DNA of 51,468 bases from an uncultured Clostridia bacterium (GCA_947623585.1 CANQHA010000015.1:1-51468), one strand, 5' to 3'; positions 39,552 through 48,316 are shown, counted from the first letter of the stretch. Translations and numbers: made by a program. The notes: generated by a model from the sequence alone, not told the origin.

Positions 39552-40529
39552 ATGAAAAGTACAGCTATCGGAAATGTCAAAATAGAAAAGACCTGCGCGC
39601 TCAGCCCGATGGCTTCCGTCGCAGACAGGGCTTATCGCGAGATCTGCCGCGAATTCGGCGCGTCATATCTTTGCAGCGAAATGGTCTCGGCGAAGGGCCT
39701 TTGTTACGGCGGAGCAGGTTCACTCGAGCTTTGCGAGGTCTTAGATTCCGAGCGCCCCTATGCGATCCAGCTTTTCGGCGAAGAGCCGGAATTCATGGCA
39801 AAGGCGGTAAATATAGTTAATCGCTTTAAGCCCGATATCATAGACATAAACATGGGCTGCCCGGTCGCAAAGGTCGTAAACCCCGGGGGCGGCAGCGCTT
39901 TGATGAAAACGCCCGAGCTTGCCTGCCGGCTTATCCGTGCGGCGGTCTCGGTCGCTGAATGTCCGGTGACGGTGAAGATACGCTCGGGGTGGGACGACGC
40001 TCACATCAACGCGGTCGAATTCTCTTTGGCGGCAGAGTCTGCGGGAGCGGCGGCTATTGCCGTTCACCCGAGGACCCGCGCCCAGATGTACGGCGGAAAA
40101 GCCGACCGCAGGGTTATTGCGGCGGTGAAAAAGGCGGTGTCGGTGCCGGTCATCGGAAACGGAGACATCGCCTGCGGAGCCGACGCCGAAAGAATGTATA
40201 ACGAGACCGGCTGCGACCTTGTTTCGCTCGCAAGGGCTTCAAACGGCAGACCTTGGGTCTTTCATGAGATAAAGCATTTTTTGGAGACCGGCGAGAGCCT
40301 GCCCGAGCCGCCGCTTGAAAAACGGCTCGAAATAATGCTGCGCCACGTCGATCTTCTGATCGAATACAAGGGCGAGGCTCAGGGCGTTCGCGAGGCCCGA
40401 AAAAACGTCGCTTGGTATTTAAAGGGCGTTCGCGGAGCCGCAAAATACAGAAATCTTTCCGGAAGCCTAAATACCCGGGACGATGTTTTAAGGCTTTCCG
40501 AGGAGGTGTTAAAAAATGCCTCTTTATGA
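39552..40529 (+). CDS. dus: tRNA-dihydrouridine synthase
   Basis: 325 residues from the ATG at 39552, 5 nt after GAGGAG; the frame stays open further upstream but runs through the cloverleaf element. FMN-binding TIM barrel with the catalytic Cys in INMGCPVAKVVNPGGGSALM (about residue 105) and the FMN phosphate site in VIGNGDI and SLARASNGRPW. It reduces a uridine in tRNA to dihydrouridine. C-terminal helical domain binds tRNA. First gene of an operon with trmN6-like, PNPOx-like, rsmI, rimI and tsaD genes; the next gene starts inside its 3' end (14-nt overlap). Confidence 0.94.
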   Translation: MKSTAIGNVKIEKTCALSPMASVADRAYREICREFGASYLCSEMVSAKGLCYGGAGSLELCEVLDSERPYAIQLFGEEPEFMAKAVNIVNRFKPDIIDINMGCPVAKVVNPGGGSALMKTPELACRLIRAAVSVAECPVTVKIRSGWDDAHINAVEFSLAAESAGAAAIAVHPRTRAQMYGGKADRRVIAAVKKAVSVPVIGNGDIACGADAERMYNETGCDLVSLARASNGRPWVFHEIKHFLETGESLPEPPLEKRLEIMLRHVDLLIEYKGEAQGVREARKNVAWYLKGVRGAAKYRNLSGSLNTRDDVLRLSEEVLKNASL

Positions 40530-41244
40530 CGGCGTTACGGTCGAAGACCTCGGCAAAGGCTTTAAATGCGCAGTCTCAAAAGAGCACCGCTTCGGCACCG
40601 ACGCGTTTTTGCTCGCAGATTTCGCCTCTCCGCGCCGAAAGGACAGCTGCCTCGACCTCTGCGGCGGAAACGGCATAGTCGGGCTGCTTCTGCTTCGCAA
40701 TTTCGGGGCTTCTCGGGTCGTTTCGGTCGAGCTTCAGAAAAAGGCTCACGACCTTGCGCTTCTTTCAAAGCAGCTTTCAAACGCCGAGGATTTTTTGCCC
40801 TTAAACGAAGACCTGCGGGCTTTTCGGACCGAGCGGCAGTTCGACGTTATCACCTGCAACCCGCCCTATAAGCGCGAGGGAACGGGCGCCGCTCCGAGCG
40901 AAAGCGCCGAGGCGATAGCCCGTCAGGAGCTTAGCTGCTCGATATTCGACGTCTGCGAGGCCGCAAAGAGAAATCTTCGCTTCGGCGGAAGGCTTTGTAT
41001 CTGCAACCGCCCCGAGCGCCTTGCCGACTGCGTTTTTGCGATGCGCCGCTTCGGGATCGAGCCGAAACGCCTCAGAACCGTTCACAAAAACACTTCTTCG
41101 CCGGCGTGGCTGATACTTCTTGAAGGCAGGCTCGGCGGCTCGGGCTTTATGAAGATCGAGCCCCCGCTTGCGGTCTATGACGGGGGCGGCGAGCTTTCCT
41201 CCGAGATGAAAAGGATATACAGGTTTGACCAAGGGGCTGATTGA
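40516..41244 (+). CDS. tRNA1(Val) adenine-37 N6-methyltransferase-like protein (TrmN6)
   Basis: 242 residues. SAM-binding motif I is DLCGGNGIVGLLLL (about 51-64) and the amino-methyltransferase motif IV is NPPYKREG (about 115-122), the combination used for adenine N6 methylation. The family (YfiC/TrmN6) modifies A37 of tRNA-Val; that exact substrate is assumed from family. It overlaps the end of dus by 14 nt and is followed at once by the PNPOx-like gene. Cytoplasmic. Confidence 0.88.
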   Translation: MPLYDGVTVEDLGKGFKCAVSKEHRFGTDAFLLADFASPRRKDSCLDLCGGNGIVGLLLLRNFGASRVVSVELQKKAHDLALLSKQLSNAEDFLPLNEDLRAFRTERQFDVITCNPPYKREGTGAAPSESAEAIARQELSCSIFDVCEAAKRNLRFGGRLCICNRPERLADCVFAMRRFGIEPKRLRTVHKNTSSPAWLILLEGRLGGSGFMKIEPPLAVYDGGGELSSEMKRIYRFDQGAD

Positions 41245-41245
41245 C

Positions 41246-41743
41246 ATGGAATTTCGCAGAATGAGGCGCTCGGCGCAGGAGCTTTCTTTAAAAGAGGCCG
41301 AGACGATACTTGAGAACGGCTCGCACGGCGTTCTTGCCGTTTCGGGCGACGGCGGATATCCTTACGCCGTGCCGATGAGCTATGTTTATTCCGACGGAAA
41401 GATCTATCTTCATTCGGCGGCGGAGGGCCACAGGATCGACGCCGTCAAGCGCTCGGACAAGGTGTCGTTTTGCGTTGTCGCCGAGGATTCGGTGCTCCCC
41501 GAAAAATTTACTACATTATATAAAAGCGCCGTGGCTTTCGGCAGGGCGAGGATTCTTTGCGGGGAAGAGGCGCTTTCGGCGATGAGGCTTCTTGCCGAGA
41601 AGTATTGCCCGAACGAGAGCGAAAAAAGCCTTGAAAACGAGATAAATTCGTCGCTCGGAAGATTTTCGGCGATAGAGATAGTCGTTGAGCACCTGAGCGC
41701 CAAGGCGGCGAGAGAACTTATTTTGAAAGAGGGGAAAGGCTGA
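41246..41743 (+). CDS. Pyridoxamine 5'-phosphate oxidase-like flavin-binding protein (NimA-like)
   Basis: 166 residues from the ATG at 41246, 9 nt after AAGGGG; a TTG seven codons earlier is unlikely. It starts MEFRRMRRSAQELSLKEAE and continues HGVLAVSGDGGYPYAVPMSY, the split beta-barrel FMN-binding fold of the NimA group (5-nitroimidazole reductase-like). In these proteins FMN binds around YVYSDGKIYLHSAAEGHRID. Enzymatic role in Clostridia is unsettled. Shares its last base with the rsmI start (TGATG). Confidence 0.86.
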   Translation: MEFRRMRRSAQELSLKEAETILENGSHGVLAVSGDGGYPYAVPMSYVYSDGKIYLHSAAEGHRIDAVKRSDKVSFCVVAEDSVLPEKFTTLYKSAVAFGRARILCGEEALSAMRLLAEKYCPNESEKSLENEINSSLGRFSAIEIVVEHLSAKAARELILKEGKG

Positions 41744-42579
41744 TGGCGGGCAAGCTGTATGTCGTCGGAACGCCGATAGGGAACCTCGGCGACATGACGT
41801 ATCGGGCGGTCGAAACGCTTTCAAAGGTCGATTTTATCGCCGCCGAGGACACCCGCGTGACCCAGAAGCTGCTTTCGCACTTTGACATCAAAAAGCCGCT
41901 TTTAAGCTATCACGAGCACAACCGCAAGCAGGTCGGCGGAGGGATAGTTTCGCGCCTGCTCGGGGGAGAGAGCTGTGCCGTCGTCACCGACGCTGGTATG
42001 CCCTGCATATCCGACCCGGGCGAAGACCTCGTAAGGCTTTGCGCCGAAAACGGCATACCCACCGAGGTGGTCCCGGGGCCGAGCGCCGCAATTGCGGCCT
42101 TGGCGGTCAGCGGGCTCGACACGTCGAAATTTGTCTTCGAGGGCTTTTTATCTACATCTCCGAGCTCGCGGAAGGACGCGCTCGAGGCGGTTCGGAACGA
42201 GGAACGCACGCTGATTTTTTACGAGGCTCCGCACAAGCTGGAGCAGACGCTTTCGGACCTTTTGAAGTATCTCGGAGACCGAAAAATATCCATCTGCCGC
42301 GAGTTGACGAAAATTCACGAGGAGATAATCAGAACGACGCTTTCGGAAGCGGTCGGAATTTACGGCGACGAAAATAAGCCCCGAGGGGAGTATGTTTTGA
42401 TAGTAGAGGGACAAAAGGGCGAAAGACCCGCCGCAGAGGACATCGGCGAGGCGCTTGAAAAGGTCGAGGCGCTGATATCAAAGGGTATGCGGGGTGCCGA
42501 CGCCTGCCGCGAGATAGCAAAGTTGAGCGGCTTTACAAAAAGCGAGCTTTATTCCGCCCTGCTCGGAAGAAAGGGCTGA
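41743..42579 (+). CDS. rsmI: 16S rRNA (cytidine(1402)-2'-O)-methyltransferase
   Basis: 278 residues, usual RsmI length. It has the tetrapyrrole-methylase fold with signature GTPIGNLGDMTYRAVETL near the start, DAGMPCISDPGEDLV in the middle, and SPSSRKDALEAVRNEERTL. The C-terminal RsmI helix-turn-helix-like tail is present. It methylates the ribose of C1402 in the ribosomal decoding centre. Start overlaps the previous stop by one base and rimI follows after 2 nt. Confidence 0.95.
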   Translation: MAGKLYVVGTPIGNLGDMTYRAVETLSKVDFIAAEDTRVTQKLLSHFDIKKPLLSYHEHNRKQVGGGIVSRLLGGESCAVVTDAGMPCISDPGEDLVRLCAENGIPTEVVPGPSAAIAALAVSGLDTSKFVFEGFLSTSPSSRKDALEAVRNEERTLIFYEAPHKLEQTLSDLLKYLGDRKISICRELTKIHEEIIRTTLSEAVGIYGDENKPRGEYVLIVEGQKGERPAAEDIGEALEKVEALISKGMRGADACREIAKLSGFTKSELYSALLGRKG

Positions 42580-42581
42580 AA

Positions 42582-43025
42582 ATGGGCATAATAAGAAAAA
42601 TGACCGCGGAGGACATCGACGGCGTGTTAAAAATCGAGCGCGCCTGCTTCACCGCCGAGGCGTGGCCCCGAGGGGATTTTGAGGCGCTTGCCGGTGAGGA
42701 AAGCGGCGTAATCGCCTCGCTTGTGTATATCGTTGACGGAAAGGTCGGCGGGTATATCTCGGGCAGCTGCATTTGCGGCGAGCTTGAGATCTATTCCGTC
42801 GCGGTGGACCCGTCTTTAAGGCGAAAGGGCGTCGCAAGGGCGCTTATCGGCGAGCTTGAAAGGCTTGAAAAGCCGGCGACCGCCTTTTTGGAGGTCAGAG
42901 AGTCGAATTCTGCGGCGAGAAGCCTTTATACCTCGCTCGGGTTTTGGGAATTCGGCAGGAGAGCGGGATATTACAGCCGCCCCGACGAGGACGCGATCAC
43001 GATGAAAAAGGAATACAAAGACTAA
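42582..43025 (+). CDS. rimI: Ribosomal-protein-alanine N-acetyltransferase RimI
   Basis: 147 residues, GNAT fold. The acetyl-CoA loop is VDPSLRRKGVARALIGELE (about 70-88) and the substrate-side motif LEVRESNSAARSLYTSLGF is the classic RimI C-terminal signature. It acetylates the N-terminal Ala of ribosomal protein bS18 and often lies next to tsaD, as here. It starts 2 nt after rsmI. A cloverleaf GC element lies in the 129-bp gap before tsaD. Confidence 0.93.
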   Translation: MGIIRKMTAEDIDGVLKIERACFTAEAWPRGDFEALAGEESGVIASLVYIVDGKVGGYISGSCICGELEIYSVAVDPSLRRKGVARALIGELERLEKPATAFLEVRESNSAARSLYTSLGFWEFGRRAGYYSRPDEDAITMKKEYKD

Positions 43026-43041
43026 AACCTGCGCAGCCGCA

Positions 43042-43125
43042 GGCGAAGCCCCGGACCGCGAAGCGGTCCGCCGCGCCGCTTCGCGGCGCGGCCGGCGGGG
43101 CCTTGCCCCGCCGGGGGGCTTCGCC
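43042..43125. repeat. GC-rich cloverleaf element, copy between rimI and tsaD
   Basis: Outer 11-bp stem GGCGAAGCCCC (43042-43052) / GGGGCTTCGCC (43115-43125) enclosing GGACCGC-GAA-GCGGTCC (43053-43069), GCCGCGCCGC-TTC-GCGGCGCGGC (43070-43092) and CGGCGGGGC-CTT-GCCCCGCCG (43093-43113). A separate CCTGCG-CAGC-CGCAGG hairpin (43028-43043) sits just before. It lies inside the operon, so it is transcribed. Confidence 0.82.
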
Positions 43126-43154
43126 CCGCCAAGGCGCATTGAGGAAGTGACAGC

Positions 43155-44189
43155 ATGAAAATTTTAGCGATCGAATCATCCTGCGACGAGACGGCGGCGG
43201 CTGTCGTCGAAAACGGCAGAACGGTGCTTTCAAACATCGTCGCCTCGCAGATCGACGAGCACCGGCTTTACGGCGGGGTCGTTCCCGAGATAGCCTCTCG
43301 CCGCCACGTTGAGAGCATAAGCGGCGTCGTCGGCGAAGCGCTTTCGGCGGCGGGCTGCACGCTTTACGGCATAGACGCCGTCGCGGTGACCTATGCCCCC
43401 GGGCTGATAGGCGCGCTTCTTGTCGGGGTCAGCTATGCCAAGGGGCTTTCGATGTATACCGGAAAGCCGCTCGTGCCGGTGCATCACATCGCGGGGCACA
43501 TCGCCGCGAACTATATAACCCACCCCGAGCTTGAACCGCCGTTTTTGTGCCTCGTCGTCAGCGGCGGGCACAGCCACATCGTTTGGGTCGAAAGCTATAC
43601 CGAATATAAGGTGATAGGCAGGACCCGCGACGACGCCGCCGGAGAGTGCTTCGACAAGGTGGCGAGGGTTTTGGGCTATCCTTATCCCGGGGGAAAATAT
43701 ATCGACGAGGCCGCGAAAAAATGCTCGAAAACGGCTTTTAAATTCCCTCACCCAAAGGTCTCGGGCGGAGAATTCGACCTCAGCTTTTCGGGGCTTAAAA
43801 CCGCTGTGATAAACCTTGTTCACAATTCCCGGCAGCGGGGAGAGGAGCTTTCGCGCGAGGATGTTGCGGCGTCTTTTCAGAAGACCGTTTCCGACATTTT
43901 GGGAGAAAAGACCGAGGCCGCCGCAAAAAGCCTCGGCTGCAAAAAAATAGTCGTCGCCGGAGGGGTCTCGGCAAATTCGGGAGTTCGGGCGAAGATGAAA
44001 AAGGTAAGCGATTCTCTCGGCGCGGAGCTTTTTATGCCCGAGCTGCGCTATTGCGGAGACAACGCCGCTATGATAGGCGCTCAGGGATATTACGACTTTT
44101 TGGCGGGAAGAAGGGCGGACGAAAGCCTCAACGCCGTCGCGACCCTTTCTCTTGAAGACATAAGCATGAAAACGGAGGACCGAAAATGA
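43155..44189 (+). CDS. tsaD: tRNA N6-adenosine threonylcarbamoyltransferase TsaD
   Basis: 344 residues, ASKHA ATPase fold. The start ESSCDETAAAVVENG is diagnostic. Metal-binding histidines are in HHIAGHIAANY (H-x3-H); SGGHSHI and VVAGGVSANSGVR follow. With TsaB, TsaC and TsaE it forms t6A at position 37 of ANN-decoding tRNAs; TsaB and TsaE are not in this window, which is unusual because they often sit beside rimI-tsaD. The ATG lies 4-10 nt after GAGGAAG, right after the cloverleaf element. Its stop overlaps the next start (ATGA). Confidence 0.97.
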   Translation: MKILAIESSCDETAAAVVENGRTVLSNIVASQIDEHRLYGGVVPEIASRRHVESISGVVGEALSAAGCTLYGIDAVAVTYAPGLIGALLVGVSYAKGLSMYTGKPLVPVHHIAGHIAANYITHPELEPPFLCLVVSGGHSHIVWVESYTEYKVIGRTRDDAAGECFDKVARVLGYPYPGGKYIDEAAKKCSKTAFKFPHPKVSGGEFDLSFSGLKTAVINLVHNSRQRGEELSREDVAASFQKTVSDILGEKTEAAAKSLGCKKIVVAGGVSANSGVRAKMKKVSDSLGAELFMPELRYCGDNAAMIGAQGYYDFLAGRRADESLNAVATLSLEDISMKTEDRK

Positions 44190-45073
44190 TTAAAAAAATC
44201 ATCGCCGCGCTGATAATTTCCGCGGTATTGCTGCTTTGCGGCTGCGCAAGGGAGATCTTAGAGCCCCCCGAGGTCACAAACGACGTTTTGCCCGATCTTC
44301 CGCCCGAGCTTCCCGAATATCCCGTCAGCTTTGACGACGAGACCTTTGAAGCCCGCCCCGCAAGCGTCGCTTCGCTGTCTCCCTCGCTGACCGAGATTTT
44401 GTGCGATATCGGCGCGGGCGACGTTCTTGTCGGGGTCAGCGATTACTGCGACCGCCCCGAGGCTCAAAGCCTTGAAAGAATAGGCAGCCCCGCCAAGCCC
44501 GACGTTGACGCGCTTTGCGAGCTTTCGCCCGAGCTGCTTGTGACATCTTCTCCGATAGCCGCGACCGACAGGCTCAGGCTTCGCGAGGCGGGAATAAGAA
44601 TAGTCGGCTTCGATCCGCCCGAAAGCTATGCCCAGCTCGTGGACGTTTACCTCAAGCTGTCGATGATCTTTAACGGTGCGGCGGATTATTCCTCGGCGGC
44701 TCAGCTTGCGCTTTCACAGCTTGACGCTTCATTGAGCGCGGCCTATTCGCTCGGGCTTTCATATACCCTTGTCATCGTCGAGGACGAAGCGCCCGAGGGC
44801 CTTATGCTTTCGCCGGCGAACACTTTGAGCTCGGATATCCTTTCGGTCTTCGGGCGAAACCTTTGGGCCGAGAGCCAAAAATTCACCGCGACCGAGGAAG
44901 AGCTTCTTGAGCTTGAGCCCGACCTTGTTTTTTACGCTTCTGGGCTTGATAAGGACAAAATCGAGGAGGAATTTCCGCACTCAAAGCTAATAAGCGTTGA
45001 TTTTTCGCTTTTTGAGCGCCCCTCGGCGCGATTGGCGGGGCTCGTCGGAGAGGTGATTTCTCGCCTTGAATGA
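44186..45073 (+). CDS. Helical-backbone metal receptor lipoprotein (BtuF/FepB-like ABC binding protein)
   Basis: 295 residues. Signal MIKKIIAALIISAVLLLCGC with lipobox LCGC; mature protein anchored at Cys20. The first lobe has the class III binding-protein start VASLSPSLTEILCDIGAGDVLVGVSDYCDRP, the second lobe VIVEDEAPEGLMLSPANTLSSDI. The long connecting helix between lobes is typical. Such proteins bind cobalamin, haem or siderophores. No permease or ATPase is beside it; it is coupled to tsaD by a 4-nt overlap, an odd partner, so the rest of the transporter must be elsewhere. Confidence 0.85.
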   Translation: MIKKIIAALIISAVLLLCGCAREILEPPEVTNDVLPDLPPELPEYPVSFDDETFEARPASVASLSPSLTEILCDIGAGDVLVGVSDYCDRPEAQSLERIGSPAKPDVDALCELSPELLVTSSPIAATDRLRLREAGIRIVGFDPPESYAQLVDVYLKLSMIFNGAADYSSAAQLALSQLDASLSAAYSLGLSYTLVIVEDEAPEGLMLSPANTLSSDILSVFGRNLWAESQKFTATEEELLELEPDLVFYASGLDKDKIEEEFPHSKLISVDFSLFERPSARLAGLVGEVISRLE

Positions 45074-45091
45074 AAAATTTTCGACTTCTTA

Positions 45092-45120
45092 TTGACATCT
45101 AAGCAATTTAAGGGTATATT
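45092..45120 (+). promoter_or_regulatory. Promoter of the transglutaminase-like lipoprotein genes
   Basis: TTGACA 45092-45097, 17-bp spacer, TATATT 45115-45120. Leader of about 125 nt with a GTTTTG/CAAAAC hairpin near 45219-45233; no known riboswitch. Confidence 0.8.
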
Positions 45121-45250
45121 TATAATGTGTTGTTTTACACGGATTCGGCGGAGCGCAATTTTTTGCCCCGAAAAAGAGTATTGTTAATATAAAAGGTCTG
45201 CCGGAAAGAAGTACGGTTTTGACGCAAAACTTGAAAGGAAAGAAATTAAA

Positions 45251-46549
45251 ATGAAAAGATTTACAGCATTTGTCCTTCTTCTCTGCATGGCGCTGACTTT
45301 GTTTGCCGCCTGCGGAAACACGATCGACGACACGCCGACCACGCAGCCCGCTCCCGAAACCGAGGTCTCGGAGCCTGCCGATCAGCAGCAAAGCGACGTT
45401 TCTGTGCCCGAAAACGCCGTCCCTCAGGGAGAGACGTGGAACGGCATCGACATCGGCTTTGTAAGCGATAACGGTCTGAAATATATATGGGATCAGCTTG
45501 ACGACAACATGAAGGAAGACTATGCCGCCGCGATGAACGCCATCAAAAACGAGGAGCTTTCGGTGGTGCTGCCTCACGGAATCCCCAAAGAGCAGATGAT
45601 GGACTTCATTCAGTTTATCTATCACGGCTCGATAGATTACCCCTATATCGGCAAGCAGTTCTATCTTTCGGATATCGACGGCGACGATCTTCTGGAATCT
45701 TACGTCATAAGCTATGATTTCACCGTCGCGCCCGACGTTGAAGGCGCAAAAGCCCTTGTCTCCGAGCTCAACCAGAAGCTCGACGAGATCGTTGCGGGAA
45801 TGCCCGACGGCACTGAATACGAGAAGATAAAATATCTCCACGACTATCTCATCTTCAACTGCGATTACAGCGAGAACGCGAGCCTGCCCTTCACGGCTTA
45901 CGGTGCTATCGTTGAGAAAAACGCCACCTGCCAGGGCTATGCCGACGCCATGCATCTTCTTCTCACCCGCGCCGGCTTCGAGGCGATGTATACGATAGGC
46001 AGAGGAGACAGAGCCGACGTCACCCACAAGTGGAATTACGTCCGCCTTTCGGACGGTCAGTGGTATATCATCGACCCGACTTGGGCCGACCCGACCGGCA
46101 AGGGCGACCCCAACTATATCAACTACGACTACTTCCTGATCTCAGATGAGGAGATACTTCTCGACCACCTTGAAAAGCACGACTGCATTTACTATACCAA
46201 CCCCGTCGCGACCTCGATGGAGATGTGCTATCACAAATCCGAGGGCTGCTTTGTCACCAACTTCGACGAGGCTTACGCTTCGGCGATGGAGCAGGCGCTT
46301 GCCTGCGCTAACGAGGGCAGAAGATATATCTATCTGAGGACCACCGACGAGGAGACCTATAACGATATCCGCGCGAAGCTGCTTGTTGACAGTAAGGACG
46401 ATCCCGACGATGGCAAGCTCGGCGAAATCCTCGCCGCGGTGAAAGAGCAGACCGGCGTCGAATACGTCACATGGAGCGTATATCGCGCTCATAAGGACGG
46501 CAAGGGGCCTCTTTGCTTCACCGTTACCATCAAAAAAGACGGCGAATAA
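45251..46549 (+). CDS. Transglutaminase-like lipoprotein
   Basis: 432 residues. Signal MKRFTAFVLLLCMALTLFAAC with lipobox FAAC; an acidic linker follows (residues about 22-60). Middle region (about 70-200) has no recognised motif. The transglutaminase core follows: Cys about 227 in NATCQGYADAMHLLLTRAG, His about 259 in VTHKWNYVRL and Asp about 275 in IIDPTWADP, so the catalytic triad is complete. Outside the cell it may cross-link or cleave peptide bonds in the wall or on surface proteins. A second transglutaminase-like lipoprotein follows 39 nt later. Confidence 0.88.
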   Translation: MKRFTAFVLLLCMALTLFAACGNTIDDTPTTQPAPETEVSEPADQQQSDVSVPENAVPQGETWNGIDIGFVSDNGLKYIWDQLDDNMKEDYAAAMNAIKNEELSVVLPHGIPKEQMMDFIQFIYHGSIDYPYIGKQFYLSDIDGDDLLESYVISYDFTVAPDVEGAKALVSELNQKLDEIVAGMPDGTEYEKIKYLHDYLIFNCDYSENASLPFTAYGAIVEKNATCQGYADAMHLLLTRAGFEAMYTIGRGDRADVTHKWNYVRLSDGQWYIIDPTWADPTGKGDPNYINYDYFLISDEEILLDHLEKHDCIYYTNPVATSMEMCYHKSEGCFVTNFDEAYASAMEQALACANEGRRYIYLRTTDEETYNDIRAKLLVDSKDDPDDGKLGEILAAVKEQTGVEYVTWSVYRAHKDGKGPLCFTVTIKKDGE

Positions 46550-46588
46550 CTATCGCCGAGACTGACATAAAGATTTGGAGGAATTGAA

Positions 46589-48268
46589 ATGAACTTTAAG
46601 CGCCTGGCGGCATTTCTTCTTGCCGCGCTGATCCTTGTCTCGACTCTTGCGGCGTGCGGGCAGGTATCGGACGAGCCCCTTAACCCGCCCGAAAACTCTT
46701 CCGAACCCGTGGTGACGCTTCCGCCCGAGACGACCCCCGAGCCGGTCACCACTCCCGAGCCGACGACAACGCCCGAGCCGGTCACCACCCCCGAGCCGAC
46801 GACTACGCCCGAGCCGGTCACTACCACCGAGCCGACGACTTCGGAATCAAACCCCGATGATTTCACCGTTGAGGAAATGAGCGCAACGATGTATGCGACT
46901 ATATCCCTTAACGTCAGAAGCGGCCCCTCGACCGATTTCGACAGAGTTGGCGCGCTTGCCGAGGGCGAAGCGGTAACCGTTACCGGACGCGCCTCTACCG
47001 GCTGGTACAGAATAGAATTCAACGGCAAAGAGGGCTATGTCAGCAACGTCTATATGACCTCGGACCGCCCCGCGCAGACCCCCGCCACCACCGCTTCCAA
47101 GCCGAAGACCGATGACGACGAGGAAAACGTTGACGACGATAATCACGGCGCGGCACCGACCGTTCCCTCGACCGTTCCCTCCACCACACCGACGAGCGGC
47201 ACCGTTTCGGCGGGCGACTGGGTAGCCGAGAACGGCGTAGCCTATATGTACGGTCTCTTCACGCAGGACAGATATAAAAACGCCCTCAACGCGCTCGGCA
47301 AGGCCGTTCAGAACCTTGAACCCCGAGTAGACCTCGGCGATTATCTCTCGGCGCAGGAGTGCATGGACTTCGCTTCTTACATCGCCGAGATGGCCGGCAC
47401 CGGCTATTGCTACTTCGACCAGATCTCCTCGCTTTCCGGCACCGTCGCCACGCTCAGATATTATGCTTCGAGCGCCGACGAGGCGAAAAAGATGGTTTCA
47501 AGTCTCAACAGCGTTGCTGACAAGGTCGTGAACACCGTCAGCGGATACTCGGACTATAACAAGATAAAATACATCTATGAATATGTTGCTAAAAACTGCC
47601 GCTATGACGACGCGGGCCCGCACTACGCTTCGGGCTACGGCGCCCTTGTTGACGGCAGAGCCACCTGCATGGGATATGCAAAGGCCGCGTTCTATCTGCT
47701 TTCAAAGGCGGGCCTCGACGTTGTTTACGAGGTCGGCTTCGGCACCGAGGCCGAGCATATCTGGGTAAAGGTCAAGCTCGGCGGAAGCTGGTATTGCGTC
47801 GATCCCGGATGGGCGGACCCGCAGCCCTCGAACAACCTCGACCCGAGCTATGTAAGCTATGACTTCCTGCTCGTAAGCGACGATTTCATGAAAAACACCC
47901 GCGCGGCGGTTTATGACCTCTCGAAATACTATACCACCCCGAGAGCGAACTCCGACAGTTACAGCTGGTATAACGTCAACAACTGCTATGCCACGAGCAT
48001 GGCCGAGGCGAAGCAGATACTCAAGGCCGCAACTCAGGACGCCGTCAACAACGCCGGCGGCAAGGAATACATCTACGTCAGAATCCAGTTCAGCACGCTC
48101 AGCCTGTTAAGAGAAGCGTATGAGCACTACTCTCACAGCACCTATACGAGCGAGATACTCTCGCAGGTCACATCTAAGTACAAGAGCAACTCAAGGCTCA
48201 CCGACCAGATGAACGAGACCGACCTTAAAAAGACGAGAAGCCTCGTATTCAGGCTCAAGAAGAACTGA
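46589..48268 (+). CDS. SH3b plus transglutaminase-like lipoprotein with Thr-Pro-Glu repeats
   Basis: 559 residues. Signal MNFKRLAAFLLAALILVSTLAAC, lipobox LAAC. Residues about 45-85 are repeats TTPEPVTTPEPT (36-bp DNA repeat, about three copies), a wall-spanning spacer. A bacterial SH3 domain spans about 97-155 (SLNVRSGPSTDFDRVGALA, GYVSNVYM). The transglutaminase core has Cys360 (RATCMGYAKAAFYLL), His390 (AEHIWVKV) and Asp405 (CVDPGWADP). Related to the preceding gene; both end in terminator 48274. SH3b domains usually bind peptidoglycan, so its place is the wall. Confidence 0.9.
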   Translation: MNFKRLAAFLLAALILVSTLAACGQVSDEPLNPPENSSEPVVTLPPETTPEPVTTPEPTTTPEPVTTPEPTTTPEPVTTTEPTTSESNPDDFTVEEMSATMYATISLNVRSGPSTDFDRVGALAEGEAVTVTGRASTGWYRIEFNGKEGYVSNVYMTSDRPAQTPATTASKPKTDDDEENVDDDNHGAAPTVPSTVPSTTPTSGTVSAGDWVAENGVAYMYGLFTQDRYKNALNALGKAVQNLEPRVDLGDYLSAQECMDFASYIAEMAGTGYCYFDQISSLSGTVATLRYYASSADEAKKMVSSLNSVADKVVNTVSGYSDYNKIKYIYEYVAKNCRYDDAGPHYASGYGALVDGRATCMGYAKAAFYLLSKAGLDVVYEVGFGTEAEHIWVKVKLGGSWYCVDPGWADPQPSNNLDPSYVSYDFLLVSDDFMKNTRAAVYDLSKYYTTPRANSDSYSWYNVNNCYATSMAEAKQILKAATQDAVNNAGGKEYIYVRIQFSTLSLLREAYEHYSHSTYTSEILSQVTSKYKSNSRLTDQMNETDLKKTRSLVFRLKKN

Positions 48269-48273
48269 TAAGA

Positions 48274-48312
48274 AAAAAGCCTCCGCTCAATTCGGGCGGA
48301 GGTTTTTATTAT
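48274..48312 (+). terminator. Terminator after the transglutaminase-like genes
   Basis: AAAAGCCTCCGC pairs with GGCGGAGG(TTTT) around TCAATTCG, followed by TTTTTATT; the A-run on the left serves the opposite strand, where the YdbC gene ends. Confidence 0.85.
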
Positions 48313-48316
48313 GCGC

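Noticed and set aside
45121-45250. Cyclic-di-GMP riboswitch before the transglutaminase-like gene
   Set aside because: Only a GACGCAAAAC phrase resembles it; the other conserved parts of the GEMM motif are missing.
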